The position numbers and the translations under genes are program-made. From contig CAAFXG010000266.1 in assembly GCA_900766925.1 (NCBI GenBank), positions 1 to 64,000 on the forward strand: a stretch of DNA of 64,000 nucleotides, written 5' to 3'. Origin of the DNA: Lachnospiraceae bacterium. GTDB lineage: Bacteria > Bacillota > Clostridia > Lachnospirales > Lachnospiraceae. The notes below the pieces were generated by a model. That model searched no databases. It saw only the letters and a program-made list of their open reading frames with translations, and was not told the origin of the DNA. Positions 33,477 through 42,899 of this stretch are shown here, one piece after another. Within the stretch, counting starts at the first letter, position 1. The number at the start of each line of letters is the position of its first letter.

Positions 33477-36400
33477 AAACGATTAGGAATTGACATAGGT
33501 TCAACAACTGTTAAGGTTGCTGTTATTGATGAAGAACATAATATTCTCTTTTCAGAGTACAAACGACATTTTGCTAACATAAAAGAAACTCTTAAAGATC
33601 TCATAGATAACGCATCAGCTTCTATAGGGGACGTAACTGTTGCCCCGACCATAACCGGTTCCGGCGGACTTGCCTTAGCGCAGGTTATATCCATACCATT
33701 CGAGCAGGAGGTAGTCTGTGTTTCAGAAGCACTTACAGACTATGCACCACAGACCGATGTTGCCATAGAGCTCGGTGGTGAGGATGCAAAGATTATTTAC
33801 TTTACAAATGGTGTTGAGCAGAGAATGAACGGAGTCTGTGCAGGAGGTACAGGCTCATTTATTGACCAGATGGCTTCACTTCTGCAGACAGATGCAACAG
33901 GACTTAATGAATATGCCAGAGGTTATGATACAATTTACCCTATTGCCGCAAGATGCGGTGTATTTGCCAAAACAGATATCCAACCGCTCATTAATGAAGG
34001 AGCCACAAAGGAAAACCTTGCCGCTTCAATTTTTCAGGCTGTCGTAAACCAGACAATAAGCGGTCTTGCATGTGGCAAGCCAATCAAAGGTAATGTTGCA
34101 TTCCTTGGCGGTCCGCTTCACTTCATGGATCAGCTCAAGGCATCATTCATAAGAACACTTAATCTCACTGATGAGCATATAATTGATCCGGGACACTCCC
34201 ATCTTTTTGCTGCCGTCGGAGCTGCCCTGCAGTCCAAAGACGAGGTTACATATTCTCTCAGTGAAATCAGCAATAAGCTGACATCTGACCTCAAAATATC
34301 AGTTGAGGTTGATCGGCTTAATCCTCTTTTTGCAGATGAGGATGAATATAATAGATTTATTGAAAGGCATTCAAAATATCATGTAAAGCGTACAGACCTT
34401 GCCACCTATAAGGGAAAATGTTTCCTCGGAGTTGATGCAGGTTCAACCACAACCAAGGTTGCTCTTGTTGCAGAGGACGGTTCACTTTTATATGATTTCT
34501 ATAGCAGCAACAATGGCAGTCCTCTTAAGACAACATTAATTGCCATGAAGGATATTTATTCAAAGCTTCCAGATGATGTAACAATTGTCTCAGGTTGTTC
34601 CACCGGATATGGAGAAGCTTTGATTAAGTCTGCCCTTATGCTTGAGCATGGAGAGGTTGAAACAATTGCCCACTACACTGCTGCTGCATTTTTTGATCCT
34701 GACGTTGACTGCATACTTGATATTGGCGGTCAGGATATGAAATGTATCAAAATCAAAAATGAAGTTGTTGATAATGTTATGCTCAACGAAGCCTGCTCAT
34801 CCGGCTGCGGTTCATTTATCGAAACCTTCGCCAAATCACTTAATTATGATGTTAAGGATTTTGCAAAGGTTGCATTACTTGCCAAAAGTCCTATCGACCT
34901 AGGCTCAAGATGTACGGTTTTCATGAACTCAAAGGTAAAACAGGCCCAGAAGGAGGGCGCTTCCGTAGCAGATATATCCGCAGGACTTGCATATTCAGTT
35001 ATTAAAAACGCACTACTTAAGGTCATTAAGCTTACCGACCCTAAACAGCTTGGTCAGAATATAGTTGTTCAGGGTGGCACCTTCTACAACGATGCAGTTT
35101 TAAGAAGCTTTGAGCTTATTTCCGGCAGGGAAGCAATAAGGCCTGACATCGCAGGAATTATGGGTGCCTTTGGTGCTGCGCTTATTGCACGTGAAAGATA
35201 CGATGAGAATTCCTGTGGCTCCATGCTCGGCAAAGAAGCGTTAGAAGAATTAACCTATGAAACAAGGATGTCAAGATGTAAGGGTTGCACCAACAATTGT
35301 CTTCTCACAATCAATCGTTTCTCGGGTGGCAGACAGTTTATTTCCGGAAACCGCTGTGAAAAAGGACTTGGACTAAAGAAAAATCAGAATGAAGTTCCTA
35401 ATTTATTTGAATATAAATTTAATCGTCTCTTTAATTACACCTCTCTTCCTGAATCAGAAGCAAAGAGAGGATTAATTGGTGTGCCTAGAGTTCTCAATAT
35501 GTATGAAAACTATCCATTCTGGCACACATTTTTAACCAGACTTGGTTATAGCGTTGTACTGTCTCCAAAATCATCAAGAGATATTTACACGCTTGGTATT
35601 GAGTCTATACCTAGTGAGTCTGAATGTTATCCTGCAAAGATTTCCCACGGACATGTAATGTGGCTTTTAAAGCATGGCTTGAAGACAATTTTCTATCCTT
35701 GTATACCATATGAAAGGAACGAAACACCGGACGCAAATAACCACTATAACTGTCCTATCGTTACTTCATATGCAGAAAATATTAAAAATAACATGGAAGA
35801 AATCAGTGCACCTGATATCACCTACATAAGACCATTCCTTGCATTAGATAACAAGGAAGCATTAAAAGACAGACTATTGAGGGAATTTAGCAAATATACA
35901 GATGTTACAATGGATGAGATATCCCAGGCAGTAGAAGCAGCATACACCGAGGCAGATGCTGTCAAAGAGGATATACAGAAAAAGGGTGAAGAGGTTATTA
36001 AATACCTCGAGGATAATGACAAGCTCGGTATAGTTCTTGCCGGAAGACCTTATCATTTAGACCCTGAAATTAATCACGGTCTCCCGGAGCTTATTAATTC
36101 ATTTGACATTGCAGTTTTAACCGAGGATTCCGTGTCACATTTGGCAGAGGTAGAAAGACCTCTTATTGTTTCCGACCAGTGGATGTATCACTCTCGTCTC
36201 TATAAGGCCGCAAATTATGTAAAATCAAGTAAAAATCTTGAGCTTATCCAGTTGAATTCCTTCGGCTGCGGTCTTGATGCTGTCACAACTGACTGTGTAA
36301 ATGATATTCTGACTAATTCAGGTAAAATATATACTGTTCTTAAAATTGACGAGGTCAGCAACTTAGGCGCGGCACGTATCAGAATCAGATCATTAATAAG

Positions 36401-37685
36401 TGCAGTTAACGTAAGACGTAAGCATAACTTTACTCCTACTCCTGTTCCAAGCAATATTAACAGAGTGGAATTTACCGAGGATATGAGGGATTATACTATT
36501 TTAGTTCCTCAGATGTCCCCTATCCATTTTAATATCTTACAACCTGCCTTAAGACATATGGGACTTAATATTGTAATGCTTCCGGATGCTAACAAGGAGG
36601 TAGTTGATACAGGATTAAAATACGTTAATAATGATGCCTGTTATCCATCTGTAATTGTAGTTGGACAGATGATGAGTGCTATTTTATCCGGTAAATACGA
36701 CGTTAACAAGCTGGCTGTTATTATGACTCAGACAGGCGGTGGCTGCCGTGCTACAAACTATGTTGGATTTATCCGCCGTGCATTCACTAAAGCGGGTTAT
36801 CCACAGATACCGGTTATAGCACTATCCGTTCAGGGCTTTGAAAAGAACTCCGGCTTTAAGTTCAACCTAAGAACAGTCAAGACTGCGATGCAGGCTCTCG
36901 CCTTCGGCGATTTATTTATGAGAGTAGTTTATAAGACCAGACCATACGAAAAAATACCCGGCTCTGTCAATAAGCTACACAAAAAATGGGAGCATGCAGC
37001 AATTCGCTGTATAGAAAATGGCGGTCGAGGATTTACTCATGTCGTAAATCAGATAGTTAAGGAATTCGATACTATTCCTCTGAACGAAGATGTCAAGAAG
37101 CCAAGGGTTGGTATTGTTGGTGAGATTCTCGTTAAGTTCTTACCTTCTGCCAATAATCACATTGTTGATTTCCTTGAATCAGAGGGTGCAGAAGCTGTTA
37201 TGCCTGATTTATTAGACTTCTTCCAATATAGCTTTTATAACAATAATTACAAGTATGAATTTTTAGGTCGTCCAAAGAAAACTGCCCGTAATTCTAACCT
37301 TGGTATTGCTGCTCTTGAAGCAATCAGACACCCTGTAGTTAAGGCTCTCACCAAAAGTAAACGTTTTACACCACCGGTACACATTACTCATATTGCTGAA
37401 TACGCCAGACCGATTGCATCAATTGGTAATCAGACAGGTGAGGGTTGGTTCTTAACCGGTGAAATGGTTGAATTAATCAAGAGCGGTGCCGGAAACATTG
37501 TGTGCTGCCAGCCATTTGGATGTCTTCCAAACCATATTATAGGTAAGGGAGTTATCAAAACATTAAGAAACAAATATCCTGAAGCAAACATTGTAGCAAT
37601 AGACTATGATCCGGGTGCCTCAGAGGTAAACCAGATTAACCGTATCAAGCTCATGCTTGCTACAGCAAGAAAGAACATGGAATAA
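33474..37685 (+). CDS. 2-hydroxyacyl-CoA dehydratase activase-type protein with tandem ASKHA domains
   Basis: A 1403-residue protein of the BadF/BcrA/HgdC ATPase group. It has two successive ASKHA ATPase domains. The first starts with MKRLGIDIGSTTVKVAVID and has cysteines in NGVCAGGTGSF and AARCGVFAKT; the second has GVDAGSTTTKVALVAED with NEACSSGCGSF and GSRCTVFMNSK. In each HgdC monomer such cysteines hold half of a [4Fe-4S] cluster; here both halves are on one chain. Then follow a cysteine cluster (RCKGCTNNCLL), a DUF2229 domain, and a C-terminal part like the dehydratase component. Substrate is unknown; no partner subunit gene is adjacent. The ATG at 33474 is where the family begins; an upstream ATG at 33390 would start within the leader hairpin. 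Confidence 0.9.
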   Translation: MKRLGIDIGSTTVKVAVIDEEHNILFSEYKRHFANIKETLKDLIDNASASIGDVTVAPTITGSGGLALAQVISIPFEQEVVCVSEALTDYAPQTDVAIELGGEDAKIIYFTNGVEQRMNGVCAGGTGSFIDQMASLLQTDATGLNEYARGYDTIYPIAARCGVFAKTDIQPLINEGATKENLAASIFQAVVNQTISGLACGKPIKGNVAFLGGPLHFMDQLKASFIRTLNLTDEHIIDPGHSHLFAAVGAALQSKDEVTYSLSEISNKLTSDLKISVEVDRLNPLFADEDEYNRFIERHSKYHVKRTDLATYKGKCFLGVDAGSTTTKVALVAEDGSLLYDFYSSNNGSPLKTTLIAMKDIYSKLPDDVTIVSGCSTGYGEALIKSALMLEHGEVETIAHYTAAAFFDPDVDCILDIGGQDMKCIKIKNEVVDNVMLNEACSSGCGSFIETFAKSLNYDVKDFAKVALLAKSPIDLGSRCTVFMNSKVKQAQKEGASVADISAGLAYSVIKNALLKVIKLTDPKQLGQNIVVQGGTFYNDAVLRSFELISGREAIRPDIAGIMGAFGAALIARERYDENSCGSMLGKEALEELTYETRMSRCKGCTNNCLLTINRFSGGRQFISGNRCEKGLGLKKNQNEVPNLFEYKFNRLFNYTSLPESEAKRGLIGVPRVLNMYENYPFWHTFLTRLGYSVVLSPKSSRDIYTLGIESIPSESECYPAKISHGHVMWLLKHGLKTIFYPCIPYERNETPDANNHYNCPIVTSYAENIKNNMEEISAPDITYIRPFLALDNKEALKDRLLREFSKYTDVTMDEISQAVEAAYTEADAVKEDIQKKGEEVIKYLEDNDKLGIVLAGRPYHLDPEINHGLPELINSFDIAVLTEDSVSHLAEVERPLIVSDQWMYHSRLYKAANYVKSSKNLELIQLNSFGCGLDAVTTDCVNDILTNSGKIYTVLKIDEVSNLGAARIRIRSLISAVNVRRKHNFTPTPVPSNINRVEFTEDMRDYTILVPQMSPIHFNILQPALRHMGLNIVMLPDANKEVVDTGLKYVNNDACYPSVIVVGQMMSAILSGKYDVNKLAVIMTQTGGGCRATNYVGFIRRAFTKAGYPQIPVIALSVQGFEKNSGFKFNLRTVKTAMQALAFGDLFMRVVYKTRPYEKIPGSVNKLHKKWEHAAIRCIENGGRGFTHVVNQIVKEFDTIPLNEDVKKPRVGIVGEILVKFLPSANNHIVDFLESEGAEAVMPDLLDFFQYSFYNNNYKYEFLGRPKKTARNSNLGIAALEAIRHPVVKALTKSKRFTPPVHITHIAEYARPIASIGNQTGEGWFLTGEMVELIKSGAGNIVCCQPFGCLPNHIIGKGVIKTLRNKYPEANIVAIDYDPGASEVNQINRIKLMLATARKNME

Positions 37686-37694
37686 ATTTTTATC

Positions 37695-37763
37695 TTGAAA
37701 TATGGACCTTGAAATTTAACACAGGCCCCGGTGCCTATGTTAAATTTCAAGGTCCATATTCAA
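37695..37763. terminator. Long hairpin between convergent genes (bidirectional)
   Basis: Arms 37700-37721 and 37738-37759 are perfectly complementary over 22 bases. The stem extends inwards past one mismatch by four more pairs, and outwards with a single bulged A. The loop is six bases. It lies between the stop codons of the activase and the deacetylase gene. No classic T tract directly follows on either strand, but T-rich sequence lies nearby. Confidence 0.7.
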
Positions 37764-37783
37764 AAATATTTCACTATTGTTTT

Positions 37784-38473
37784 TTATAAAAGGACCTGCC
37801 TGTTGGTTCCATAAAAAATATCTGTTTTGTCAGAAAGCAGCTTACACAGCTCTTCTATCCTATCCCAGTTATGGTTGACTTCAAATTCGTAGCTGTGACC
37901 CCATATGTAAAATATCTGAGGTCTTTCAGGCTCCATTTCAATAAACTGCCTAGCCAGTTCAAAAAGCTGTTCATCCTCATGGTGACATGTAGGCGCAAAT
38001 GCCATAAGCTCTGTCTGTTCATCAAAGCTATGGGTACTCGAAACTCCACGCGAATATCTAATATCATATTCATGTATTATTTTGATTAATTTGTCATCAT
38101 ATGTGCCGTATGGATATGCCATACCAACCGGCTTTGTCCCAAACAAGTCCGTTATTGCCACAATGTCATCATTTATTTCCTGTCTTATCTGTTCTTCGCT
38201 ACACTCTAAAAGATTAGGATGTGTCCTTGTATGTACGGCAATTTCATGTCCGGAATAATCAGATACATGCTCCGGCATATTAAGTCTGTGAATATCAAGT
38301 CCCTTATTGTTCCATGTACCATGGTTGTAATCAAGTCCTGTATTGATGTTAAAGGTACATTTCATACCATATTTATTAAAAATATCCAATAAATGCAGGT
38401 CCTGTTCAACTCCGTCATCATAGCTGAAGGTCACAGCTTTTTTATATATTTTTCGCCAATTAAATTTGTCCAT
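37784..38473 (-). CDS. Polysaccharide deacetylase family protein
   Basis: A 229-residue NodB-homology protein. Catalytic motif 1 is in TFSYDDGVEQD (with the metal and base Asp pair), motif 2 is HTRTHPNL (H-x3-H metal ligands), and GMAYPYGTYDD and FYIWGHSYEFE supply the later motifs. No signal peptide or membrane anchor, so it may act in the cytoplasm or on small substrates rather than on wall polymer. AGGTAAGG precedes the ATG. It lies 19 bases after a small membrane protein gene. The substrate is unknown. Confidence 0.9.
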   Translation of the reverse strand: MDKFNWRKIYKKAVTFSYDDGVEQDLHLLDIFNKYGMKCTFNINTGLDYNHGTWNNKGLDIHRLNMPEHVSDYSGHEIAVHTRTHPNLLECSEEQIRQEINDDIVAITDLFGTKPVGMAYPYGTYDDKLIKIIHEYDIRYSRGVSSTHSFDEQTELMAFAPTCHHEDEQLFELARQFIEMEPERPQIFYIWGHSYEFEVNHNWDRIEELCKLLSDKTDIFYGTNRQVLL

Positions 38474-38492
38474 AAATACACCTTACCTCTGT

Positions 38493-38930
38493 TTATTGAA
38501 TTGAGCCCGGAACAATTGCAATTATATCATTATATATACTAATCTGACACGTTGCGCCAAGAGGATACAGGTTTTCCTTGGTCTGACGTGTACTTATTCT
38601 ATAAGTACGCATCTCACCATTATAGTCACACTCAACAAATACATCTAAGCCGGGAACACCATTTACATAAAAGGATGTATCATCACCATATTCAACAATT
38701 CTTCCCCAGTATTTTGTTCCCAGCTCAATAACCTCACGTAATTTCTTCTTGCTTAGATTATAGTATATGAGAAATCCTATACCAACGCCGCCAAATACAA
38801 CTGCAAACAACAGTCCAATAAGAAAAAGTAACATATCCTGAGTAATATAAGCAGGTATTCCAATTGCTAACAGGCATATACCTCCAACCGAAGTAAAGAT
38901 GATTCCAAACAGTAAAAATATTTTATTCAT
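38493..38930 (-). CDS. Small membrane protein with C-terminal beta domain (DUF3592-like)
   Basis: A 145-residue protein with two membrane helices (about residues 5-28 and 34-56) followed by a basic loop and a beta-rich domain containing GTKYWGRIVEYGDDTSFYVN and LYPLGATCQISIY. This pattern resembles DUF3592 proteins, but I am not certain. GGGGGG lies 7 bases before the ATG. The deacetylase gene follows 19 bases later. Function unknown. Confidence 0.75.
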   Translation of the reverse strand: MNKIFLLFGIIFTSVGGICLLAIGIPAYITQDMLLFLIGLLFAVVFGGVGIGFLIYYNLSKKKLREVIELGTKYWGRIVEYGDDTSFYVNGVPGLDVFVECDYNGEMRTYRISTRQTKENLYPLGATCQISIYNDIIAIVPGSIQ

Positions 38931-38971
38931 AATAACCCCCCTATATTATCTTTAAATACCAAATATTACAA

Positions 38972-39010
38972 TGGGACCGTCACATAGGATAAATCCCTGT
39001 AACAGTCCCA
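38972..39010 (-). terminator. Intrinsic terminator after purL
   Basis: A stem of 13 pairs (TGGGAC at the base pairing with GTCCCA, two wobbles) capped by GGAT/ATCC lies 12 bases after the purL stop on the minus strand. A T-rich tail is only partial (TTGTAATATTT). Confidence 0.65.
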
Positions 39011-39022
39011 ATTATTTATTGT

Positions 39023-42000
39023 TTATGAGAAGTACTCTACTCCTGATTCAAATATCTTCTGATCCTGATCGCCAAAAATATTAACTGCAACGGCTGTACC
39101 CTTACGTTCTGAATGAGCCATCTTGCCAAGTACTCTTCCGTCCGGACTTGTTATACCCTCAATTGCGTAATAAGAACCATTGACATTATAATATTCATCC
39201 ATGGTTGGATTACCATCAATGTCAACATACTGAGTTGCAACCTGTCCGTTTGCAAAAAGCTTTTCAAGCCATTCCTTACTTGCGACAAAACGTCCCTCAC
39301 CATGCGAAATAGGGACTGTATATACTCCACCCAGCTCAGCCTTCTTTAACCATGGGCTCTTGTTTGTTACAACCTTTGTATATACCATCTTAGATTGATG
39401 ACGTCCGATACTGTTGATAGTTAATGTAGGTGAATCATCTGTCTGAGGTCTGATTTCACCATACGGTACAAGGCCAAGCTTAATAAGTGCCTGGAAACCA
39501 TTACAAATACCAAGGGCAAGACCATCCCTCTCATTAAGAAGCTTCATTACCTCCTCAGAAATCTTCGCGTTACGGAAAGCAGTTGCAATGAACTTACCTG
39601 AGCCATCAGGTTCATCACCTGCTGAAAATCCACCCGGGAACATAATAATCTGGCTCTGGCTGATTGCCTTTGTAAACGCGTCAACTGAATCACGAATTCC
39701 CTGTGCATCCTGATTTCTGAATACAATTGTCTGAACCTCTGCACCTGCATTTTCAAATGCCTTGAACGAATCATATTCACAGTTTGTTCCCGGGAATACC
39801 GGAATAAATACCTTTGGTTTAGCCACCTTATTCTTGGCTATTAATATGCTTCCGGCATCATAAATATTGCTCTTAACCTTTCCGGCTTCAATCTTAAGCT
39901 CATCATTAATCTTATCATCCTGCTTCACATCAGACTTAGTAGGGAAGACCTTTTCAAGTGTATTAGTCCATGCAGCAACGGCTTCGTCCATGGTTACTAT
40001 CGTATCACCGTATGTGAACTGTGGCTCGCTTGTAACCTTACCGATTACTCTTACAGGTATTCCAAGGGTGTTTACATCCTCTTCTCTCATCTCAAGAATA
40101 ATTGAACCATAATCCTTAGAAACAAGCATATTTGCATCAGGTGCATCCTCTAAGGCAACACCAAGTTTGTTACCAAACGCCATCTTAGAAACAGCTTCTA
40201 TGATACCACCGAAAGAAATAGCATAGGCAGCTTCAATCTTACCTGCTTTAATTGCCTCAAATAACTTGCCATATTTATCAAGGGCATCCTGATATACAGG
40301 TAAATCATATTCATCCTTATCAATATCAAATTTTACAAGAAGATTACCGGCTTTTTTAAGCTCAGGTGTAACAACATTCAGATAGCTTGCAACGTCAACC
40401 GCAAATGAAACAAGTGTTGGAGGTACATCAATATCATTAAAGGTTCCTGACATTGAATCCTTACCACCTATTGATGGCAGACCAAGTCCAAGCTGTGCTG
40501 CGTAAGAACCAAGCAATGCAGCAAGAGGCTGACCCCATCTGTATGGGTCTGTTCCAAGTCTCTTGAAATATTCCTGGAAGGTAAGTCTGATTTTACTTAC
40601 ATCTCCACCCGAAGCCGCAATCTTGGCAACGGATGTAAGTACAGCATATACTGCACCATGATAAGGACTCCAGCTTGAAAGGTAAGGATCAAAGCCATAA
40701 CTCATCATTGTAACTGTATCTGTCTTTCCATGTAAAACAGGAAGCTTGGCAATCATTGTCTGTGTCGGTGTCATCTGGTATTTTCCACCATATGGCATTG
40801 TAACAGTGCCCGCACCAATGGATGAGTCAAACATCTCAACAAGACCCTTCTGTGAGCATACATTTAAATCTGATAATGTATCAAGCCACAGCTTCCTGAT
40901 ATCACTTGTATCCTTTTTCTCAGCAAAATATTTATTATCTGCATCAGGCATATCAACCTTTACTGAGGTTTCCTGATGTGCACCGTTTGTATCAAGGAAA
41001 GCTCTTGAGAGATTAACTATATCCTTTCCTCTCCAATTAAGCACAAGTCTAGGTTCCTTTGTTACAACTGCTACAGCAACAGCCTCTAAGTTTTCTTCAG
41101 CAGCATATCCGAGGAAGGTATCCACATCCTTTGGATCAATTACAACTGCCATTCTCTCCTGAGACTCTGAAATAGCAAGCTCTGTTCCGTCAAGTCCGGC
41201 GTACTTCTTAGGTACCTTATCAAGGTCTACCTTAAGACCATCTGCAAGCTCACCAATTGCAACCGAAACTCCACCTGCACCAAAGTCATTACACTTCTTA
41301 ATAAGACTTGCAACTTCCTCTCTTCTGAACAATCTCTGAATTTTACGTTCTGTAGGTGCATTACCCTTTTGTACCTCTGCACCGCAGGTTTCAATTGAAC
41401 TTTCTGTATGTGCCTTTGAGGAGCCTGTAGCACCACCACAGCCGTCTCGTCCCGTACGTCCGCCGAGAAGAATAATAATATCTCCCGGGTCAGAGGTCAT
41501 ACGCTTTACACAACGTCTTGGTGCAGCTCCCATTACAGCTCCAATTTCCATACGCTTTGCAACATAGTTAGGATGATATACCTCATTTACATGTCCTGTT
41601 GCAAGGCCAATCTGATTGCCGTATGAGCTGTATCCCTGAGCAGCTACCTTTACAATCTTACGCTGTGGAAGCTTTCCATGCATAGTATCCTTAAGTGATA
41701 CCGTTGGGTCAGCCGCTCCTGTAACACGCATCGCCTGATAAACATAAGAACGACCTGAAAGCGGATCTCTTATGGCACCACCAAGACATGTAGCGGCACC
41801 ACCAAACGGTTCTATTTCCGTAGGATGATTATGAGTCTCATTCTTAAAGCTAACCAGCCACTCCTCTGTAACTCCGTCTATTGTTACAGGAACAACTATT
41901 GAGCAGGCATTAATCTCATCAGATACCTCCATGTCCTCAAGCTTTCCGGCAGCACGAAGCTCCTTCATTGCCATGAGTGCTATATCCATGAGGCAGACAA

Positions 42001-42811
42001 ATTTGTCATCTCTTCCCTGATACATCTTCTTTGCAGCATCTTTATACTGATTAAATGTATCAGAAATAACCTTGTTGTAATATCCGTCATCAAAGCTGAC
42101 ATCTGTAAGCTCTGTAGAGAAGGTTGTATGTCTGCAATGATCTGACCAATAAGTATCAAGAACCCGAATTTCAGTCATTGAAGGATCACGATTTTCTTCG
42201 TTCTTAAAATAATTCTGTATATGCTGGAAATCCTTAAAGGTCATGGCAAGTCCAAGCGAATCGTAGAGCTCTTTAAGCTTATCCTCTGCCATATCCTTAA
42301 ATCCATCAAATATAATAACGTCTGCAGGCTCATCATAATTAGAAACCAATGTATCCGGCTTTGCCTCATCTGTAACTCTCGAATCAACCGGATTAACAAC
42401 ATATTCCTTAATTGCCTCAAGCTGTTCTTTTGATATTGAACCATCGATTACATAGGTTGTAGCAGTCTTAATAAGAGGTGTCTCGTTCTCATTAAGCAGC
42501 TTTACACACTGCTCTGCAGAATCTGCTCTCTGATCAAACTGGCCCGGCAGATATTCCATAGAAAAGCTTACCTCTGTATCGGACATAGGAAATGTATCCT
42601 CATATACCTTATCAATAGGCGGTTCAGAGAATACCGTTACCTTCGCCTTGCTATAGGTTTCGTCTGATACACCTTCCATGTCATATCGTACCAAAACCCT
42701 TACATTATCAGCTTTAATCCCAAGGTAATCCTTAAATTGCTGTTTTAACTCAAGAGCCTTTACAGCGTAGTCATCCTTTTTTTCAACGTAGATTCTTCTA
42801 ACATTGCTCAT
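39023..42811 (-). CDS. purL: Phosphoribosylformylglycinamidine synthase, single-chain PurL
   Basis: This enzyme makes FGAM from FGAR, glutamine and ATP in purine synthesis. The 1262-residue product has an N-terminal PurS-like part, the catalytic core with SDHCRHTTFS and KNETHNHPTEIEPFGG, two AIRS-type repeats (GRTGRDGCGGATG, GLPSIGGKDSMSGT) and a C-terminal glutaminase domain with PGGFSAGDEPDGSGK, the nucleophile in ALGICNGFQALI and ISHGEGRF. The ATG at 42809-42811 follows AAGGAGG by 6-7 bases; a further upstream ATG lacks a site. Other purine genes are not in the window. It lies 88 bases after a deacylase-like gene. Confidence 0.97.
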   Translation of the reverse strand: MSNVRRIYVEKKDDYAVKALELKQQFKDYLGIKADNVRVLVRYDMEGVSDETYSKAKVTVFSEPPIDKVYEDTFPMSDTEVSFSMEYLPGQFDQRADSAEQCVKLLNENETPLIKTATTYVIDGSISKEQLEAIKEYVVNPVDSRVTDEAKPDTLVSNYDEPADVIIFDGFKDMAEDKLKELYDSLGLAMTFKDFQHIQNYFKNEENRDPSMTEIRVLDTYWSDHCRHTTFSTELTDVSFDDGYYNKVISDTFNQYKDAAKKMYQGRDDKFVCLMDIALMAMKELRAAGKLEDMEVSDEINACSIVVPVTIDGVTEEWLVSFKNETHNHPTEIEPFGGAATCLGGAIRDPLSGRSYVYQAMRVTGAADPTVSLKDTMHGKLPQRKIVKVAAQGYSSYGNQIGLATGHVNEVYHPNYVAKRMEIGAVMGAAPRRCVKRMTSDPGDIIILLGGRTGRDGCGGATGSSKAHTESSIETCGAEVQKGNAPTERKIQRLFRREEVASLIKKCNDFGAGGVSVAIGELADGLKVDLDKVPKKYAGLDGTELAISESQERMAVVIDPKDVDTFLGYAAEENLEAVAVAVVTKEPRLVLNWRGKDIVNLSRAFLDTNGAHQETSVKVDMPDADNKYFAEKKDTSDIRKLWLDTLSDLNVCSQKGLVEMFDSSIGAGTVTMPYGGKYQMTPTQTMIAKLPVLHGKTDTVTMMSYGFDPYLSSWSPYHGAVYAVLTSVAKIAASGGDVSKIRLTFQEYFKRLGTDPYRWGQPLAALLGSYAAQLGLGLPSIGGKDSMSGTFNDIDVPPTLVSFAVDVASYLNVVTPELKKAGNLLVKFDIDKDEYDLPVYQDALDKYGKLFEAIKAGKIEAAYAISFGGIIEAVSKMAFGNKLGVALEDAPDANMLVSKDYGSIILEMREEDVNTLGIPVRVIGKVTSEPQFTYGDTIVTMDEAVAAWTNTLEKVFPTKSDVKQDDKINDELKIEAGKVKSNIYDAGSILIAKNKVAKPKVFIPVFPGTNCEYDSFKAFENAGAEVQTIVFRNQDAQGIRDSVDAFTKAISQSQIIMFPGGFSAGDEPDGSGKFIATAFRNAKISEEVMKLLNERDGLALGICNGFQALIKLGLVPYGEIRPQTDDSPTLTINSIGRHQSKMVYTKVVTNKSPWLKKAELGGVYTVPISHGEGRFVASKEWLEKLFANGQVATQYVDIDGNPTMDEYYNVNGSYYAIEGITSPDGRVLGKMAHSERKGTAVAVNIFGDQDQKIFESGVEYFS

Positions 42812-42899
42812 TGACTTTCCTCCTTGTATGTATATGCCTAAAAAACAGCATAAATTATTCATATATATATCATCCTGTAATCAGGCGATAAAATCATAT

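Noticed and set aside
33452..33493. 13-codon leader peptide ahead of the activase
   Set aside because: Its ATG is one base from the Shine-Dalgarno, too close for normal initiation, and lies in the stem that bridges to the real start.
42812..42899. Purine riboswitch or PRPP-type leader before purL
   Set aside because: The gap is only 88 bases and shows no conserved three-way junction or known leader motif.
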